The position numbers and the translations under genes are program-made. Shown one piece after another: positions 8,208 through 16,009 of a stretch of 64,000 nucleotides of DNA. This stretch comes from Frankia sp. AgB1.9. GTDB lineage: Bacteria > Actinomycetota > Actinomycetes > Frankiales > Frankiaceae. Where the stretch lies: positions 26,020 through 90,019 of the forward strand of contig NZ_JADWYX010000033.1 of NCBI RefSeq assembly GCF_016786355.1. The letters are read 5' to 3'. The stretch's first letter is position 1. The number at the start of each line of letters is the position of its first letter. The notes below the pieces were generated by a model that saw only the letters and a list, made by a program, of their open reading frames with translations, was not told where the DNA came from and ran no database searches.

Positions 8208-8978
8208 TCAGACGGGTGAGGGCCCGCTACCTGTCGCCGCCGCCTCAGCTGGCTTTCGCGTCCACGCGGCGGTGGAGGTGCGGACCCGGACCCCCGTGGC
8301 GACGACCACGAGCAGCAGGCCGATCGCGACCAGTAGCTCCCATTCCCCGCGCCCGTGCTCGATCAGCATCGCGCCGGACAACGCGCCGATGAACAGGCAG
8401 ACGACCGAGAGGGCCCGCCGGCCGATCTGGCGCCTCCCGTGCCCGTTGGCCGAGTCCGCCATGATCCCGGTGATCGTCCGGGTCATCACGGTTGTCGTCA
8501 GGCCGGGGACGTCCAACATAAGGACCGTCGCGTTCTGAATACCCATGCCGACGGCGAGCAGGCTGATCATCGCTGTCGCCGCCCCGTCCGAGTACGGGCG
8601 AGCCAGGACGACGTCGAGGACGAACGCGACCACGACGAGAACCGTCTGGACGCTGACCGCCAGGAGCAGCTGGCGGCCGCGGTGCGTGCCGTGGAGGTGC
8701 GCGATCCGGCCGCCCGCCAGGGCGCCCGCCACGAACGCGCTGAACGCGAGCAGCGAGGCCCACCAGACGAACTCGCGTGATCCGCCGAGCGAGAACGCGA
8801 GAAAGACGACGTTGCCGGTCATGTTCGCCACGAAGACATGCCGCAGCTCCAGGTAGCTGAACGCGTCGACCAGCCCGGTCACGAAGGTCAGGACCACCAG
8901 CAGCGCTGGCAGCGGACCGGACGGGTCGTCCCGCGCTGGCACGACCGTGCGCCACGCGTCCACCAGGTTCTGTCGCAT
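8208..8978 (-). CDS. YoaK/DUF1275-family membrane protein
   Basis: This 256-residue protein has six to seven transmembrane helices. The family signature is near the N-terminus: LTFVTGLVDAFSYLELRHVFVANMTGN is split over the first helix and the adjoining loop (residues about 30-55), and FVAGALAGGRI follows. YoaK/DUF1275 proteins are widespread bacterial membrane proteins, probably transporters, without an assigned substrate. The start has a strong ribosome-binding site (GGAGGGGG) upstream of ATG 8978. It is divergent from the SMP-30 gene. Confidence 0.85.
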   Translation of the reverse strand: MRQNLVDAWRTVVPARDDPSGPLPALLVVLTFVTGLVDAFSYLELRHVFVANMTGNVVFLAFSLGGSREFVWWASLLAFSAFVAGALAGGRIAHLHGTHRGRQLLLAVSVQTVLVVVAFVLDVVLARPYSDGAATAMISLLAVGMGIQNATVLMLDVPGLTTTVMTRTITGIMADSANGHGRRQIGRRALSVVCLFIGALSGAMLIEHGRGEWELLVAIGLLLVVVATGVRVRTSTAAWTRKPAEAAATGSGPSPV

Positions 8979-9158
8979 CCGGCCCCCTCCAGCGAGGCCC
9001 GGCCCTCGAGCGCCGGACTCCCCTACGAGAGCACGGATCCGACCCGTGGACCTGTCGGGCCGGCGAGGGCCGCGTCTCTCGGCCGGCCGACACCTGGCGC
9101 CGGGCGATGCGAGGATCGGACCTCGGCATTGCCGTCGAACCGAGCCGGAGGTTCAGGA

Positions 9159-10025
9159 ATGAAGGTCTTAGCAAGCGGGCTGCGTTTCCCCGAGGGGCCG
9201 ATCGCCCTCGCGGACGGCTCGGTCCTCGTCGTCGAGATCGAGGGCGGCGCGTTAACCCGCGTCGCGGCGGATGGCACGGTCACGCCGCTGCACTGCGGCG
9301 GCGGTCCCAACGGCGCGGCCGCCGGCCCGGACGGAGCGATCTACGTCTGCAACGACGGTGGCCTGGCCTTCACCACCAAGGACGGCATACGGTTTCCCGT
9401 CGACCACGCCGAAGGCAACGAGGGCGGCTACGTCCAGCGGGTCGACCTGGCGACCGGCGACGTGGAGGTGGTGTTCACCCACGTCGACGGAAACCGTATC
9501 GGAAATCTCAACGACATCGTTTTCGACGCGACCGGCTCCTGCTATCTCGTCGACACCACCCACGGCGCCTTATACTACGCGGACCCCATTGACGGGACGA
9601 TCGAAGTCGCCGAGAAAGACCTTTCCTACCCCAACGGTATGGGCCTTTCTCCCGACGGCACGAGGCTCTATGTCTCGGAGACCTATTCGGGCCGCGTTCT
9701 CGCCTGGAACGTGACGGCGCCGGGCACTCTCGCCGCGAAGACCGAGCTGTTCTCCACCGGCGGCGAGCACCACTGGGACGGCCTCGCGATCGACGGCGCC
9801 GGCAACGTGTGCGTCGCGAACCTCGGGAAGTCGGGCATCACGGTCCTCAGCCCACAGGGCGAGGTCCTGCGGGAGTTCGTGACCCCGGAGTACGACCCGT
9901 TCGTGACGAACATCTGTTTCGGCGGCCCCGCCGGTGACACGGCGTTCCTCTGCTCGGCGGGCCGCGGCATTCTCTACACCTTCCCATGGCCCTGGCCTGG
10001 CCTGCCGCTGCACTTCGCCTGCTGA
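9159..10025 (+). CDS. SMP-30/gluconolactonase-family protein
   Basis: The 288-residue protein has the six-bladed beta-propeller pattern of SMP-30/LRE lactonases. LRFPEGPIALADGSVLVVE supplies the first metal-binding Glu, NGAAAGPDGAIYVCNDGG follows, then the Asn and Asp ligands in GNLNDIVFDATG and LSYPNGMGLSPDGTRLYVSE, and HHWDGLAIDGAGN. The family hydrolyses sugar lactones, xenobiotic lactones or organophosphates using a divalent metal. The start at ATG 9159 has GGAGG 8 bases upstream; in-frame upstream codons to 8838 lack lactonase character and overlap the divergent gene's promoter. Confidence 0.88.
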   Translation: MKVLASGLRFPEGPIALADGSVLVVEIEGGALTRVAADGTVTPLHCGGGPNGAAAGPDGAIYVCNDGGLAFTTKDGIRFPVDHAEGNEGGYVQRVDLATGDVEVVFTHVDGNRIGNLNDIVFDATGSCYLVDTTHGALYYADPIDGTIEVAEKDLSYPNGMGLSPDGTRLYVSETYSGRVLAWNVTAPGTLAAKTELFSTGGEHHWDGLAIDGAGNVCVANLGKSGITVLSPQGEVLREFVTPEYDPFVTNICFGGPAGDTAFLCSAGRGILYTFPWPWPGLPLHFAC

Positions 10026-10196
10026 GCCACAACCAGCACACACGGCCGTTGCGAGGCCCTTGCGACCGGGCTGTGCCGGCGCTGTGATGTCGGAATCCGG
10101 ACCGCCCCGGCGCGGCGGGCCGGCTGCCCGACGGTCATCGCGACCTGCGCCGGGGCTACTTGACAGGGTGATCCGCCAGCCGCCAGGATCGAATGT

Positions 10197-10562
10197 ATGT
10201 TCGATCTCCTCGGGGCCCGCTCTCGCACTCACGTTCGCGTCGTTCGCGAAGGTCGGCTCGTGCCGTACCAGCGGATCCCGGCGCGGATCGACACCGACTC
10301 GCGCCCGCCGGAGGCTCCAGCTCCCGCCACTCTGCCACCGAGCGTGGCGCGGCTGGCGGCCCGGACGAGACTGTCCGCCGAGCTGCTCGCCGCCATCATC
10401 GCGGTCGACGGGCGGACGCGCGCGACTCTCGACGACATGGAGCGCGCGGACGCGCTCGCGGACGTGCTCCTGGCCCGCCGCCGGCAGCGCGCCGGCCGGC
10501 AGCGCCCCGAGCCCGCGGGGGGCGCGGCCACGGCAGACGGGATCACCGCCGCGCACGCCTGA
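10197..10562 (+). CDS. Hypothetical protein
   Basis: This 121-residue frame has the strong third-position G/C bias of real genes here. I recognise no family. The N-terminal 45 residues are basic and Pro-rich. Residues about 50-95 look helical (PSVARLAARTRLSAELLAAI and ADALADVLLARRR), and the tail is Gly/Ala-rich. It has no signal peptide or membrane segment. It stands alone between the lactonase gene and a convergent methyltransferase, with a weak ribosome-binding site. Confidence 0.55.
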   Translation: MFDLLGARSRTHVRVVREGRLVPYQRIPARIDTDSRPPEAPAPATLPPSVARLAARTRLSAELLAAIIAVDGRTRATLDDMERADALADVLLARRRQRAGRQRPEPAGGAATADGITAAHA

Positions 10563-10597
10563 AAGGCGCGATACCCCGGCCCCCGAAGAGAACGAAC

Positions 10598-11185
10598 TCA
10601 GTGCTCCAGCGATTGTCCGTCGACTGACCGTCGCGCACGGAAGCGGACGGCGAACTCGTTGACCTCCACCTCGACGTCGACGAAACCAGCCGATGCCAGT
10701 CGCCCGGCGAGCTCCGCCGGGGCGATCGGGACGCAGACATCGTCGTGGTGGAGGGTCCGGAAGTCGGGGCTGTCGAGGCTGTCCTCGCCGACGAACAGGC
10801 CGCCGGGACGAAGGAGGCGCCGGACCTCGGCGAACAGGGCGTCCTGCCGCTCGACGGTCGGAACGTGGTGCAGCATCGTGAGGCACACCGCCGCGCTGAA
10901 CCGGCCGCCAGGAAGCCCGGTGGCGGTCGCGTCGGCGGACACCACGTCGACGTTTCCCCCCGCCAGTCTGCCGGCGAGCGCGTCCGCGAGGTCCCGGTCC
11001 ACCTCCACCGCGGTCAGCCTCCCGGTCAGGGTGCGCAGCACGTCGGTGGTCAGCCCGGGTCCCGGACCGACCTCCAGCACGTCGTCACCGAGGTCGACCC
11101 CGTCCAGCACCCAGGGAATGATCCAGCGTCGTACGGTTTCCGCCCATTCCGCGCTGGAGCAGAGCGCCAGATGTTCCGCATTCAT
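10598..11185 (-). CDS. Class I SAM-dependent methyltransferase
   Basis: This 195-residue protein has motif I DDVLEVGPGPGLTTDVLR, the acidic strand end LTAVEVDRDLADAL, then VDVVSADATATGLPGG and FSAAVCLTMLHHV (motif IV) and LRRLLRPGGLFVGEDS-like motif VI. This is the usual UbiE/Methyltransf_11 layout, acting on an unknown small molecule. The start was set at ATG 11185, just after the stop of the VOC gene; an in-frame extension to 11359 would run through the VOC gene. The two genes form a two-gene operon. Confidence 0.86.
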   Translation of the reverse strand: MNAEHLALCSSAEWAETVRRWIIPWVLDGVDLGDDVLEVGPGPGLTTDVLRTLTGRLTAVEVDRDLADALAGRLAGGNVDVVSADATATGLPGGRFSAAVCLTMLHHVPTVERQDALFAEVRRLLRPGGLFVGEDSLDSPDFRTLHHDDVCVPIAPAELAGRLASAGFVDVEVEVNEFAVRFRARRSVDGQSLEH

Positions 11186-11187
11186 CG

Positions 11188-11571
11188 TTATTCGGCCTCC
11201 GGGTCGTACTGCATCGCGCCGACCGCGTTGCCCGCTGGATCGCCAAAGAAGATCAGATGCCCGACTCCGCTGATGGTGAACCGGTCCATCAGGATTGTTC
11301 CGCCTGCGGCGCGAACCGCTCGCGCGACCGCATCGACATCCTCGACGGCGAACGTGCATTCAAGGCCCGTCGTGACCTGCCCCGGCACCAGTGCTCGTCG
11401 TTGCTGGAGTGCTCCCTGGACACCGGGCTCATCATCCGGGCCAGTCTGAATCTTGTAGAAACCCGGCGGCCCCCAGGCGGTGAACCGCCAGCCGAACACC
11501 GTCTCGTAGAAGGCGCGGCTGGCCGGAACGTCATCGGCGTTGATCGCGAAATGGGAAAGGTTTGTCGGCAC
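11188..11571 (-). CDS. VOC-family protein
   Basis: The likely product is 127 residues from GTG 11571, which precedes PTNLSHFAINADDVPASRAFY, a classical VOC opening. YETVFGWRFTAWGPPGFYKI and CTFAVEDVDAVARAVRAAGG follow, and HLIFFGDPAGNAVGAMQYD ends the fold. An ATG further upstream (11685) would add 38 residues without VOC character and would overlap the divergent AraC gene. The methyltransferase start lies 2 bases after its stop. The divergent AraC-type gene probably regulates it through the palindrome at 11596. Confidence 0.85.
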   Translation of the reverse strand: MPTNLSHFAINADDVPASRAFYETVFGWRFTAWGPPGFYKIQTGPDDEPGVQGALQQRRALVPGQVTTGLECTFAVEDVDAVARAVRAAGGTILMDRFTISGVGHLIFFGDPAGNAVGAMQYDPEAE

Positions 11572-11595
11572 GGCCTCATGCTGGCACCGCGCCAC

Positions 11596-11609
11596 GGTGT
11601 CGCGACACC
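11596..11609. promoter_or_regulatory. 14-base perfect palindrome between divergent VOC and AraC genes
   Basis: GGTGTCGCGACACC is a perfect palindrome. It lies 25 bases from the VOC start and 17 bases from the AraC start, where a shared operator would be expected. Confidence 0.5.
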
Positions 11610-11625
11610 TAGACTCCGACAAGTT

Positions 11626-12378
11626 ATGTCGATTTCCCGCCATGACCGGGCCGAACCAGCCGTGCGGGGCTACGCGGTCACCCATCCCCCCGGCGTGGCG
11701 GCGCTACCGATCCAGGCCGGCTGGGACCAGCTCCTCTACACCGCCTCCGGCGCCATGACGATCTCCACGCCGGCCGGCTCCTGGTTCATCCCGCCGCACC
11801 GGGCCCTGTGGATCCCGGACGGCGCTCAGGCCACGGTGCGCAACCGCTCACCCGCCGCCGTCCGCAACCTGTACTTCGCCACTCCCCTCGGCGTCGCCCC
11901 GCCCAGGGCTCAGGCGGTCGCGGTCCCCGAACGATTCGGCCGAGAGTTGCTGCTGCACGCGGTCCGACGCTGCCCCCTCGACCTCGGCGACCCGGTTCAG
12001 GCGGCGCTGCTGACCGTGCTCGTCGATCAGCTGCGCGGGCTGCCGGAGGCCTCCGTCTGGCTCCCGTGGCCCGCCGACCCGCGTGCGTCCGACCTGGCCA
12101 CGGCGCTGCTCGCCGACCCCGCCGCCGAGCTGACGCCCCTCGCCCACCGGGTCGGGGCCAGCCGCCGCACCCTGGAACGCGCGTTCGGTGCCGAGACCGG
12201 CCTGAGCCTCGGCGCCTGGCGCCGCAGAGCCCGCATCCTGAGCTCGCTCGACACCCTCGCGGCGGGCGGCTCCGTCACCCAGGCCGCCGTCGAAGCCGGC
12301 TACGCCACGCCGTCCGCCTACGTCGCCGCCTTCAAGCAGGAGCTCGGCCAGACCCCGCGCCATTTCCTCAACGGATAG
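11626..12378 (+). CDS. AraC-family regulator with N-terminal cupin sensor
   Basis: This is a 250-residue protein. The first about 110 residues form a cupin-like AraC sensor domain: TISTPAGSWFIPPHRALWIP is the typical beta-barrel signature of the AraC_binding/cupin group. The C-terminal domain has two helix-turn-helix units: AELTPLAHRVGASRRTLERAF with FGAETGLSLGAWRRRARI, then SVTQAAVEAGYATPSAYVAAF with LGQTPRHF. The ATG at 11626 is chosen because the sensor begins soon after it. It is divergent from the VOC/methyltransferase operon, its likely target. Confidence 0.9.
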   Translation: MSISRHDRAEPAVRGYAVTHPPGVAALPIQAGWDQLLYTASGAMTISTPAGSWFIPPHRALWIPDGAQATVRNRSPAAVRNLYFATPLGVAPPRAQAVAVPERFGRELLLHAVRRCPLDLGDPVQAALLTVLVDQLRGLPEASVWLPWPADPRASDLATALLADPAAELTPLAHRVGASRRTLERAFGAETGLSLGAWRRRARILSSLDTLAAGGSVTQAAVEAGYATPSAYVAAFKQELGQTPRHFLNG

Positions 12379-12392
12379 TCGCCTCACGACCG

Positions 12393-12671
12393 TCAGCCGG
12401 GAGGACCGCTTTCCTCCCGGCCGCCATGGAGGTAGTCCTCGAAGGTGGGGCGCCGGTCTCTTTGGCGTGACCACAGAACGGCGGCTACCAGCGCGGCAGG
12501 GGCCATGGCGAGCCGTGACGTTCGTCGGGCCAGTCGCCGGAGAGCTGTGAACAGTTCCCGGAGGGCCTGCCACGGGTGTCCCAGGGCCACGACGGCCACC
12601 AGGAACGCCGCGCCGCCGCGGCTCATCCCGCCGAAGTCGTCCGACTCGGGTCGCGCCTTCTCCTTGGTCAC
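12393..12671 (-). CDS. Hypothetical small membrane-associated protein
   Basis: The frame from GTG 12671 encodes 92 residues with two short hydrophobic stretches (AAFLVAVVALG and AMAPAALVAAVLW) separated by a basic amphipathic helix (ALRELFTALRRLARRTSRL), and a polar C-terminus RRPTFEDYLHGG. That layout is coherent for a small membrane protein, but neither the GTG nor the internal ATG 12626 has a good ribosome-binding site. Its 3' end coincides with a perfect hairpin (12396-12421). No family is recognised. Confidence 0.4.
   Translation of the reverse strand: MTKEKARPESDDFGGMSRGGAAFLVAVVALGHPWQALRELFTALRRLARRTSRLAMAPAALVAAVLWSRQRDRRPTFEDYLHGGREESGPPG
12396..12421. terminator. Hairpin after the AraC gene
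   Basis: GCCGGGAGGA and TCCTCCCGGC are perfect 10-base arms around a 6-base loop, 17 bases after the AraC stop. There is no T tract, as is usual in GC-rich actinobacteria. It also overlaps the 3' end of the small minus-strand frame. Confidence 0.5.
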
Positions 12672-12744
12672 GACGCGAGACCGAACGTGAAGCGGGGCAG
12701 GCCGTCGTCGCGGGTCAAGAGGGTCCTTCCGTCGGCACGCGAAA

Positions 12745-12921
12745 TCAGGAGAAGACGAGCAGGGCGCCGGTGCCCGCTCCCACGTCCAGCGCACGCATCC
12801 CGCGCCGTCGCGCCAGGTGCCGTCCGACGGCGGCCTTCCACCCAGCCAGGCCTCCGTCCGGCACGTGGCGGGAGGCTCGAAAGGCCGACGCGGCGACGTC
12901 GTCATACGCAATGAGAGCCAT
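12745..12921 (-). pseudogene. Truncated SAM-dependent methyltransferase (N-terminal relic)
   Basis: The frame from ATG 12921 reads MALIAYDDVAASAFRASRHV, continues into VGRHLARRRGMRALDVGAGTGALL and stops 58 residues in, immediately after motif I of a class I methyltransferase (LDVGAGTGAL). No further methyltransferase motifs can be read in any frame of the following 70 bases or in the next small gene, so the rest of the enzyme (about 200 residues) has been lost. A palindromic repeat sits about 80 bases upstream of the relic. Confidence 0.6.
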
Positions 12922-13002
12922 GGCCCCTCCGGATGCTCGTCCCACCGGCATTGTCGCGCGCGTGGCACCAGCGCCGGGTCCGGCATGGTCGCCCGTTCGT
13001 TT

Positions 13003-13075
13003 GATCGCTGTTTTGGCCCTCGAATGGTCACAAAATCGCGGCGGTTACAGCCACCCGAGGGCCAAAACAGCGATC
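13003..13075. repeat. Palindromic intergenic repeat, copy 1 (REP-like)
   Basis: GATCGCTGTTTTGGCCCTCG at 13003-13022 is matched perfectly by its inverted copy CGAGGGCCAAAACAGCGATC at 13056-13075, around a 33-base centre. Related elements occur at 24119-24140 (one arm) and 29574-29646 (full length), so this is an interspersed family rather than a gene-specific terminator. Confidence 0.75.
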
Positions 13076-13179
13076 TTGCTGGTCTCGGGACGAGGTCGTC
13101 TTGTTCGATGCGCCCCCTGGCCAGGCCCGAACTCGGGTTCGTCGTGTAGTGCCCGAAGCAGGCCGCCTCCGGAGACCGG

Positions 13180-14751
13180 TCAGGACGCGGGGATGGGCGT
13201 GCCGGCCTTTGCCAACGGGGCGGCCAGCGATACCGACAGCTGCACGGTGCCGTGCGACACCTGCGGCGCGAACAGCGCTGATCCAGCTACTACCTGCAGG
13301 ATCAGATGGCTGTCCGGCGCTACGTGCCAGGCGACCGCGGCCATCGTGACGGTCACGCTGTGCTGCTGTCCGTCCAGGCGCAGCTTGACGGGGGTGGCCT
13401 GGTTGCCGACCACGAGGTGCCGGTCGGTATCGACGAGCTGGGCGTACGCGACGGTGTCGGCCGGGTCCGCGGTGCCCTGGTAGGTGACGGTCAGCTTCGG
13501 CGCGCCGAGGATCTCGCCGGCGGCGGCCGGCGGTGGGATCGCTGACTCCACGGCCGTTCCGGCGGCGGCCGGACCGGCGGCGGTCGCGGACCCGGTCGTC
13601 ACGCTCGGGTCGAGGGTGAGGGTGCCCTGCCCGGTCGCGGTGAGGGACCCGGCGCTCGCGGGCGGGTAGCTGGCGAGTCCGTACCAGGTGCCGGTGTCGT
13701 CGACGTACTCGAACCCCGGGCCGGTAGCCGTGCCGGTCCGCTGTTTGAGGTACCGGTCCAGCCAGCTGAGCGTGAGCTGCTCGGTGTGGTCGGCCGGGCC
13801 TGGGTTGGTCAGGCATTCCCCGTGCCCGCCGCAGAACCAGGCCATCTTCACCGGAACCTTGCCGTGCAGCGCCTGGTAGTTCTTGATGCCCTGCGCCAGC
13901 GGGAAGAGCGTGTCCACGGTGCCCTGGAGGATCAGCGTCGGCACGTGGATCTTCGCCAGCAGCAGGTCGGGGCCGTGGTCGGCGAACCAGGCCAGCGTGT
14001 CCGGCGAGAGGGGGGTGTTGGTGCGGCTCGCCTGGCAGGAGTCGAGGACATGCGAGTCGAGGCGGTTCTTGCCGCTCTGGCCGATCTGGCAGAGCAGGCC
14101 GTCCCAACCGGCCTTGTTGACGGTGTCCGGGTAGAGGCTCTCGGTCAGGGAATGCCAGGCGATCGCCGGGACGATGGCGTCGACGCGTCGGTCCGACGCC
14201 GCGGCGATGAACTGGATGCCCCCGCCGTAGCTTCCGCCGACCATGCCGACGCGGGGATCGCCGGTCGCGTCGAGCTGCGCCTCTGGCTGCCGGGCGAGCC
14301 AGGTGACGAGCGCGGTCAGGTCGCGGCCCTCGAACGGCGTGTAGTCGGTGTGCGCGGTGCCGCCGGACCCACCGAAACCACGCGGGTCCCAGGTCACGAC
14401 GTTGTAACCGGCGGCCACCAGCGGCGCGATGCTGCCGGTGGCGGCCTTCGCGTCGGTCTCGCCTGGCTGTCCCCAGCCGGGGCCGTCCAGCACGGTGGGG
14501 GCGCGCCCGCCGGCCCGCAGCCCGACGGCCGGGAAGAAGTGCGTCACGATCCTGGTGCCGTCGAACGACGTCACCGTCGTGGACCGGGCCTCGACCGCCG
14601 GGCCCGTGCCCGCGACGGCCGGCGCGACTCCGGCCGCGGCCCGCGCCGCCGGCCGGTCCGATGTGCCGCCACCGCCGCAGGAGCACAGGGCCAGCAACGC
14701 GACGATCGCCCCGGAGATCAACACCGGAAGCCGCCAGCGGTTCATCATCAT
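13180..14751 (-). CDS. Secreted S15/CocE-like alpha/beta hydrolase (lipoprotein)
   Basis: This is a 523-residue protein. The N-terminus MMMNRWRLPVLISGAIVALL with LCSCGGGG looks like a lipoprotein signal with the lipid-carrying Cys in LCSC. The catalytic domain shows the oxyanion-side motif NVVTWDPRGFGGSGG and nucleophile motif VGMVGGSYGGG (Ser in GGSYGG). TLILQGTVDTLFP carries the acid and CGGHGEC the likely catalytic His region. The last about 150 residues are beta-rich, like the jelly-roll of X-Pro dipeptidyl-peptidase/CocE enzymes. An exported peptidase or esterase is most likely. AGGGG lies just before the ATG cluster at 14751. Confidence 0.83.
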   Translation of the reverse strand: MMMNRWRLPVLISGAIVALLALCSCGGGGTSDRPAARAAAGVAPAVAGTGPAVEARSTTVTSFDGTRIVTHFFPAVGLRAGGRAPTVLDGPGWGQPGETDAKAATGSIAPLVAAGYNVVTWDPRGFGGSGGTAHTDYTPFEGRDLTALVTWLARQPEAQLDATGDPRVGMVGGSYGGGIQFIAAASDRRVDAIVPAIAWHSLTESLYPDTVNKAGWDGLLCQIGQSGKNRLDSHVLDSCQASRTNTPLSPDTLAWFADHGPDLLLAKIHVPTLILQGTVDTLFPLAQGIKNYQALHGKVPVKMAWFCGGHGECLTNPGPADHTEQLTLSWLDRYLKQRTGTATGPGFEYVDDTGTWYGLASYPPASAGSLTATGQGTLTLDPSVTTGSATAAGPAAAGTAVESAIPPPAAAGEILGAPKLTVTYQGTADPADTVAYAQLVDTDRHLVVGNQATPVKLRLDGQQHSVTVTMAAVAWHVAPDSHLILQVVAGSALFAPQVSHGTVQLSVSLAAPLAKAGTPIPAS

Positions 14752-14955
14752 CCGCACCCCTGCCGGCACCCGCGCGCAGACGGCCGGAACCAGCCGAAAC
14801 GCCGGACTACATGAGAAATGAAGCCCGGTGAGGTTAACGCCGCAGCCCACACTCATGCCACTGGCCGTTGGGCCCGTTGTCGATCAGAAGTGGTAAGCGC
14901 GGTGACGGTCGAGGACCGCCGCGAAGGTCTGCGGTGGTGGGCTGTGCCGGTATGG

Positions 14956-15915
14956 CTAGAGGTCGATGACGATCTTGCCGTGGACGTGCCGGCCGGCCTG
15001 GAGCTCGACCGCCGCGCGGATCTCCTCCACCGGGAATCGTGCCGCGATGGGCACACGGAGCTGACCCGCCGCGACCAGGCCAGCGATCTCCTCGATGGCG
15101 CCGGGGGCGGCGTTGGCGCCGTTCGCCGGTGTGATCCCGTCGACCTGTGCGGCGATGGTGGTGATGCGCTCGTCGGGCACGCCAAGTTCCCGTGCCACCT
15201 GCAGCGTCTCCGTGCCGTACAGGTCGATCGCCGCGGTGACGCCCGCGGGAGCCAAGGCACGGACCCGGTCGGCCAGGCCGTCGCCATAGGCGACCGGCTC
15301 GGCCCCGAGGGCGCGCAGGGCATCGGCCGACGTCGCCGATCCCGTCCCGATCACTCGTGCGCCCGCGAGGCGAGCGAGCTGGACGGCGAACACGCCGACC
15401 CCGCCGCCCGCGCCGCCGATGAGCACCGTGTCGCCCGGGCCCGGGTTGACGACGGCGAGGGCGGCCGCGGCCGTGCACCCCGCTATGGCAAGGGTCGCGG
15501 CGGTGCGGTCGTCGACTCCGTCGGGGGTCCGGTGCGCGTCGCCGCCCGCCGCGATGGTCCCTGTCACGTCGATCACGACGTAGTCGGCGACCGCGCGGGA
15601 GAGCGCGCCGCCGAACACTCGGTCGCCGAGGGCGAACTCGGTGACGCCGTCACCGGCCTGGTCCACGACCCCTGCGTAGTCAGTTCCGAATCCGGACGGC
15701 AGGGTCAGGCCGAATCGAGCGGCGGTGTCCGCGTCGGAGGTGATGATCCAGTCCATCGGGTTCAGTCCAGCCGCGGTGACCCGCACGCGGATCTGTCCGG
15801 AGGCGGCCTGCGGCGCGGGTACCTCGCGCAGGTTCAGGACCTCACGGCCGCCGAATGACTCGAGCCGGACCGCTCGGCTCGTAGTCGCCGACGTGTTGAC
15901 GTTCGGTTCTTGCAT
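14956..15915 (-). CDS. NADP-dependent quinone oxidoreductase / zinc-less alcohol dehydrogenase (MDR family)
   Basis: The 319-residue protein has a GroES-like N-terminal domain (VRLESFGGREVLNLREVPAP, FGTDYAGVVDQAGDGV) and a Rossmann domain with the GDTVLIGGAGGGVGVFAVQLA dinucleotide motif near residue 155. It lacks the structural zinc cysteines, as in QOR-type reductases that reduce quinones or enones with NADPH. The start at ATG 15915 has AAGGAGA upstream; the longer frame to 16161 overlaps the divergent TetR gene. The TetR gene across the double operator at 15955-16007 is its likely repressor. Confidence 0.9.
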   Translation of the reverse strand: MQEPNVNTSATTSRAVRLESFGGREVLNLREVPAPQAASGQIRVRVTAAGLNPMDWIITSDADTAARFGLTLPSGFGTDYAGVVDQAGDGVTEFALGDRVFGGALSRAVADYVVIDVTGTIAAGGDAHRTPDGVDDRTAATLAIAGCTAAAALAVVNPGPGDTVLIGGAGGGVGVFAVQLARLAGARVIGTGSATSADALRALGAEPVAYGDGLADRVRALAPAGVTAAIDLYGTETLQVARELGVPDERITTIAAQVDGITPANGANAAPGAIEEIAGLVAAGQLRVPIAARFPVEEIRAAVELQAGRHVHGKIVIDL

Positions 15916-15954
15916 GCTCACCCGTCTCCTTGGCGGCGAAGGACGGAACCAAAA

Positions 15955-16007
15955 CGGACTATGCTCCGCTTGCGCAAGGCACCGTAACACAATCGGAGCG
16001 TGTTCCG
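15955..16007. promoter_or_regulatory. Twin CGGA-N6-TCCG operators between QOR and TetR genes
   Basis: CGGACTATGCTCCG (15955-15968) and CGGAGCGTGTTCCG (15994-16007) share CGGA-N6-TCCG and lie as a larger inverted repeat including flanking CAAAA/TTTTG. They fill the gap between the divergent genes; the second directly abuts the TTG start of the TetR gene. Confidence 0.65.
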
Positions 16008-16009
16008 TT

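Noticed and set aside
11257..11625. Longer N-terminus for the AraC protein
   Set aside because: It would run antisense through most of the VOC gene and has no sensor-domain character.
12672..13031. Extension of the small minus-strand gene (12393-12671) up to 13031
   Set aside because: The upstream part is antisense or out of frame to the methyltransferase relic and crosses the palindromic repeat; it has no membrane or domain pattern.
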